NCBI GenBank assembly: GCA_029204225.1
Contig: CM055094.1
Coordinates: 22,628,657 to 22,692,656, forward strand
Direction: 5' to 3'
Length of the DNA stretch: 64,000 nt
Source: Diphasiastrum complanatum
Taxonomy: Eukaryota; Streptophyta; Lycopodiopsida; Lycopodiales; Lycopodiaceae
Position numbers and translations under genes: made by a program. Position 1 is the first letter of the stretch, and each line of letters starts with the position of its first letter. This document shows positions 59,706 through 64,000 of this stretch, piece by piece. The notes under the pieces were generated by a model, which was not told where the DNA came from, searched no databases, and saw only the letters and a list, made by a program, of their open reading frames with translations.

Positions 59706-59773
59706 AACTGGATAAACAATGGATGAATATTAAAACCGATTAGTCGATTGGTAAGAAGAAGACTAATCCAACA

Positions 59774-61295
59774 AAAGTGCCTTATAAAGTCTACACACAT
59801 GATTGTGTTTACCTTCAATAATATAACATTCAGTTGCACTATGTAAATGTCTTCTTCGATAACTCCATTGAGATATGTTGTCTATACATCCATTTGATGT
59901 ATTTCTAAATTTGCTACAACAACAAACGATAATAAAAGTCAAATAGAAAAATGCTTGACTACTGGATTGAAAGTCTCAATGTACTCGACGTTGTATACCT
60001 AAGAAAATCCTCTGACGACAAGTCGAGCTTTCCTTTTGTCGATGCTTCCGTCTGCTTTGTACTTGAGTTTGAAAATCCATTTGCAATCAACTATGTTTCT
60101 GCTAGCAGGTAATTCGACAATCATCCATGTCTGGTTCTTGATAAGAGATAACAAGTTTTATCCATAATTTCATTCCAGAGATCAGAATCGGGCTGACTGA
60201 GTGCCTCTTCGACAGTAGTCGGCTCCTGAACAAGATAGGCTGCAGACTCGTCAATATACCTGATAGGTGGTCTACTAGTTCTTGATGATCTTCTGGAAAA
60301 TAGAGGAAGTTGATCACTTTCATCATGTTGTAGTTGTTGACCTGCAACATCATCATCTTTGGATTCGTCAGTGATATGTTGTTCGTCAAAAGTAGATGAG
60401 CTTGGACCTTCGATAGGAATAGTCGACTGAGGAACTGGGAAATTCAATGTGTGGGATAAAACCGAAGGGTCAGCTATATGGGCATTGTCTTTTCCCTTGA
60501 GGTCGATAAATTGATCTTCGATGAAGATGACATCCCGACTAATGAATATCTTCAACTCGATAGGATCGAACAACTTGTAGGCTTGATCTGAAGTAGTGTA
60601 GTTGATGAAAATACATTTGATGCTCAAGAAGTCGAGCTTCTTCCTGAGATCATGAGTAATCTACGCATAAGTAGTACATCCAAAAACTCGTAAATTTGAT
60701 AAAGAAGGTTTGGTACCTGTCCAAACTTCGAATGGTGTTTTGTCTTAGAGATCTTTAGTAGGACATCTGTTCTGAATATAGGTTGCTATTCAAACAGCTT
60801 CAGTCTAGAAGGACTTTGGAAGTGTCGCTTGTGATAACATGCACTTTGCCGATTCGACTAAGGTCTTGTTCTTTCTCTCAGCAAGACCATTTAAATGAGG
60901 TGAATAGGAGGTAATGTATTGTTGCTCAATGTCGTTGTTAAGGCAATACTCATTGAATTTCCGTTATCAGATCTTAGTGCTTTGATTCGTTTACTAGTCC
61001 GATTTTATGCATGCTCTTTGAATTGTCTAAACTTGATGAAAGCTTCTGACTTTTGTTTAATGAAGTAAACAACTGTTCTTCAGGAAAATTCGTCAATAAA
61101 GGTAATGAAATATTTTGCATCTAGTAATGAAGGAGTTTACATAGGTCCACATATATATGTATGAACAACATCTAACAGACCTTTTGCTGCATGCCTATGA
61201 CTCGATCTAAAAGGAATCCTAGCCTGCTTTCCAAGGATGCAACTATGGCAAATAGGGAGATCGATTTTACTAGAAGGATAGTCGAGTACTAGGGA
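59774..61295 (-). pseudogene. M2 integrase, linker and reverse transcriptase start
   Basis: Integrase is readable only in fragments matching M1 (60660-61290). The linker IKCIFINYTTSDQAYKLFDP is open (60121-60627). The reverse transcriptase start (60000-59780) includes HQMDV-stop-TTYLNGVI and then stops at the junction with M1. Confidence 0.75.
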
Positions 61296-62560
61296 TTATC
61301 TGGACATGTTTGAAATAGATGCATAATTCAAGTGTCCTAAGCGATGATGCCATAATAATGCTTCATTGACAAGAGCAGAGGTTGTCAAAGCTTGACTAGA
61401 ATCAAAATAACAATGTGCCAATCTATATAAGTATCCATGCCTCTTGCCGAGTGCAAGGATCTTATTACTCCTACCGATGATTCTGCATTGGTCAGATTCA
61501 AACTCCACCCTATGACCTGAATCTATGATTCTACTTACTGATAATAGATTTGTAGATAGTTTAGAAACATACAAGACTTTTGATAGTAGTTTGAATTGAT
61601 CATGCTGGAACCTTAATCTTACAGTACCTTTACCTCCGATAGTGTGAGTGCTATCATCACCAAGATGAACATACTTCTTCATGTTGTATGGCATATAGGA
61701 TTCGAAAATCTCAAGATGATTGGTCATATGTTGAGTAGCTCCAGAATATAAAAACCACGAATCATTCGAATTTGCATATTTGTCTTTGACCATGAAAGCG
61801 CCTTCATCCATTTCAACTTGAGGAGATGTTGTAACTTATTTGCTTGTTGATCAAGTTGCTTGGCTGCATTCTTTGCTTTGAGAATTCGGCAATCTTGAAT
61901 CTCATGGTTATTGTGTTTGCAATACCTGCAAAACATATTCATCTTCGATGAATGTGGATTCGATGATTGTTCTTGACTTTGAGTCTGTTTCTGATTCGAT
62001 GTAGACTGTTTGGAGCTTTTCTTCTTCTGTCGTTTCGAGCTTTTGTTGACATATATAGCATGAGACGAAGAGGTAGACGAAGTGTCTTGACTTCTTCAAT
62101 TATCTTCTTGCAGCAACATAGTTATAACTCTGGTAAGAGTTAGATCTGAGTGTGTCATGATGATCATCACCCAGTTCTCATATGTAGATGGCAAGCTTGA
62201 AAGCAATGTCATAATTGCATCTTGACCATCTATGACTGATCCGACAGCGACCATCTGTTGAAAGAGATTCTTAAACTGGTTAATAGGATTCTAAAGAAAA
62301 CAGTATTTGACATCTTGAGTGTGAAGAATTTTCTTCGAAGATGTAGCTTAATAGTTACGTCTCTCACATCATATAATGATCTCAAGATGTCCCAAATTTC
62401 TTTCGAAGTTCTGGCTTCAGCTACATGGCCAATCTGAGTATCTGATATATTGAGGATAGTAAGTGCGAAAGCTTTACCATCCTTTGACTTCCATTTCGAA
62501 TCGTATGTGTCGTCTTCAAGCTTCACTTTGATACCTGTAACAACATCCAAACTATGAAAA
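61296..62560 (-). pseudogene. M2 gag, zinc knuckle, protease and pre-integrase
   Basis: Gag begins MDVVTGIKVKLEDDTYDSKW and continues with KEIWDILRSLYDVRDVTIK and LHLRRKFFTLKMS. Knuckle FCRYCKHNNHEIQDC, protease SWFLYSGATQHMTN (active-site Asp replaced by Tyr, GAT to TAT) and pre-integrase LLWHHRLGHLNYASISNMS. The protease should be inactive. Confidence 0.85.
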
Positions 62561-62628
62561 TTAGTAAAATATTATCTTCCTATCTCGAGTTTTGGGGCCA
62601 TGTCCATGGTTATTTCCATCATAATCTA

Positions 62629-63287
62629 TGTTGTACATAAAAGGTATGTGAATTGAGCACATAACCTTTTAGAATTGGTCTAGTTTGAGTTAGGTAGATT
62701 CAAATTTGATGACATGCAAAAAATTAGATAGCATGCAATGTCTTTCTGTATGCATGCAAGCCACATGCAATCAATGCATGCAACATGCAAAGTGGTTTCT
62801 ATGATCTACACATGTCTAGGCAGTTTTATGAGTTGACATGCAGTACTTGCAATATCCATGCATGCAGTTACACATGTGGATCTCTGGTAGGTGAGTTAGC
62901 TCAGTTAAGTGGAATTTCCATGCAACTCCGCTGTAGGAATTCGAGTCTCTCTCATGTAGGGAAATCTTGGCATGTTTTTCCATATTGTGAATAATGAGAT
63001 TTTGGTGTTTTGGACCCATTCTCTCTCTACCCGAGTTTTCTATCATTGATTTTCTCTCTCTACCAGAGAGCAGTCTATTTCTCCCATAATGAGCACTTAG
63101 AATTATTTCTGACATTCATTTCTCATAGTAAGAAGTTAGTTTTTTCAGTCAGATGATGTATGCCATTGTGCTCTTGTCTTAGATTTTTCAAGCATACTGT
63201 TCTTTGATCAATCTTGTGCAATCACAACACCTCAGTAAGATCATGTAGGGTTGTGTGGTGAAGTTTGCACGTGCTCAAAACTTCACA
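62629..63287 (+). mobile_element. probable 5' LTR of another LTR element
   Basis: Starts TGTTGTACATAAAAGG and ends CTCAAAACTTCACA directly before a perfect primer site. Contains CACATG words as in the 38561 LTR. No second copy in the window, so the left end is tentative. Confidence 0.5.
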
Positions 63288-63299
63288 TGGTATCAGAGC
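63288..63299 (+). other. primer-binding site TGGTATCAGAGC
   Basis: Exact initiator-Met primer site right after a CA-ending segment, indicating a plus-strand LTR retrotransposon running off the right edge. Confidence 0.85.
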
Positions 63300-64000
63300 T
63301 TCATGCTTTGAAGAGGTGAGGATGTATACATCAGAACAACAATGCTTTTGCTTGTAGGAACTTGGATTTGGGAGAGGAATCCAAACTCGTTGAGAAACAA
63401 GCTATCTGTGGATCATAAGTGGATCAAAACAAGCTTGATCTGCTCCAGCAGAGCCCTGTATGGACAAAGAGCTCACACGTGTGAAATCAGCCCTCATTAA
63501 TGAGTGCTACTTCTCAAGGAATGATCCAAATTTGATGTTCTATAGCTTGTTGGATAGGTATTGAAGAGTAGAATGTGTTGCTTGAGTTTTTAAATCGATT
63601 TGAATTGTTTTTAGAAGAGTTTTAGGCAATCATAGTCTTTTGCTATGAATTTTGTTTCTAGGCTATCTTAAACCCATAATGGAAATGAAATAATTTGGAC
63701 TATCCTAGATATATTCAGAAAAAAAACCAATTTTATTTCAAGTAGCTCAAGAGATCTGAAGTAGATCAAGGAATTGAAGAGATCTTTCACCCAAAGAAGA
63801 TCTTGTTGTATAAAGATCAGATTTGAAAGTAAGAGATTAGCGTAAACAATATATCCTCTCAAGTTAAGAATCATTCGACTATGGATGCAAGATGAATGGA
63901 AGAAATTTTTTTTTTCAAGAATATCCAAAAATTTTAAAAGATTATTTAAGAAATGTCCATTGTGAACAACGCTTTATGCGCTAGAGGGGTGTAATTTGTA
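63300..64000 (+). mobile_element. leader of the LTR element entering at 62629
   Basis: AT-rich, no ORF. Consistent with untranslated leader as in the element at 38561-43587, which also has a long non-coding stretch after its primer site. Confidence 0.4.

Larger units (their letters stand above)
56091..59773 (-). mobile_element. Copia-M body M1
   Basis: Minus-strand Copia: a 68-bp LTR start (59706-59773) fused straight to gag, then zinc knuckle, protease, integrase, reverse transcriptase and a truncated RNase H ending at about 56091. The order protease, integrase, reverse transcriptase, RNase H defines Copia. Same family as M2, M3 and M4. Confidence 0.85.
59774..62560 (-). mobile_element. Copia-M body M2, truncated in reverse transcriptase
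   Basis: Second copy of the same Copia family directly upstream (minus strand) of M1, head to tail: gag from about 62560, zinc knuckle and protease (61296-61942), decayed integrase (60660-61290), linker (60121-60627) and reverse transcriptase N-terminus until 59774, where the M1 LTR start is joined. Confidence 0.82.

Overview
This window is nuclear DNA of a land plant. It holds one recognisable host gene, the 5' two thirds of a SDIR1-type RING E3 ubiquitin ligase gene on the minus strand, in a landscape dominated by nested and decayed transposable elements. Plant origin is supported by the plant-specific SDIR1 family, by LTR elements primed at TGGTATCAGAGC (initiator-Met tRNA), by a chromovirus and by an OTA-type (Athila/Tat-like) Ty3 element. 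The very long (GA)n/(CT)n tracts, moderate-to-low GC and large TE-filled introns would fit a large-genome, possibly seed-free, vascular plant such as a fern. I cannot fix the lineage from sequence alone.

Layout. 1-5 kb: gene-free DNA with a GC-rich inverted-repeat island, two head-to-tail LINE 3' fragments joined by a (GA)n tract, and a hAT transposase C-terminal fragment. 6.3-13.0 kb: SDIR1 exons 1-5 (minus strand, ATG at 12977). The RING exons are not visible in the window. A third LINE fragment lies in intron 1. 13-19 kb: three copies of a small LTR family and a possible minus-strand promoter near 18.3-18.8 kb. 20.9-31.9 kb: a Ty3/Gypsy element (Gypsy-1, plus strand) whose 5' LTR/primer-binding-site junction is split by a complete-ended Copia element (Copia-1, 21773-26169, 262-bp LTRs, TACAG target duplication) that lacks integrase. 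32-34 kb: a 25-bp minisatellite and an unidentified coding relic. 34.0-43.7 kb: a minus-strand chromovirus whose gag is split by a 5-kb LTR element (38561-43587). That element has no pol but carries an unfamiliar 477-codon ORF. 44.2-53.3 kb: LTRs and partial bodies of a minus-strand Copia family (Copia-M), cutting a second plus-strand Gypsy copy (Gypsy-2), plus a minus-strand Gypsy fragment. 53.7-55.2 kb: an LTR of the chromovirus family and a second unidentified coding relic. 56.1-62.6 kb: two head-to-tail Copia-M bodies. 62.6-64.0 kb: the start of another LTR element.

How it fits together. SDIR1 is an ER-membrane ubiquitin ligase of abscisic-acid, drought and salt signalling. Everything else is mobile DNA in layers: Copia-1 is younger than Gypsy-1, the 5-kb element is younger than the chromovirus, and Copia-M is younger than Gypsy-2. 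Many stop codons in the older elements match C-to-T (or G-to-A) change of CAG, CAA, CGA or TGG codons, as expected of methylated, silenced transposons. The most novel-looking items are the 5-kb LTR element with its unknown ORF, the array of alternating complementary decamers in the Gypsy-1 leader, the triple 84-bp leader repeat of Copia-1, and the two unidentified coding relics.
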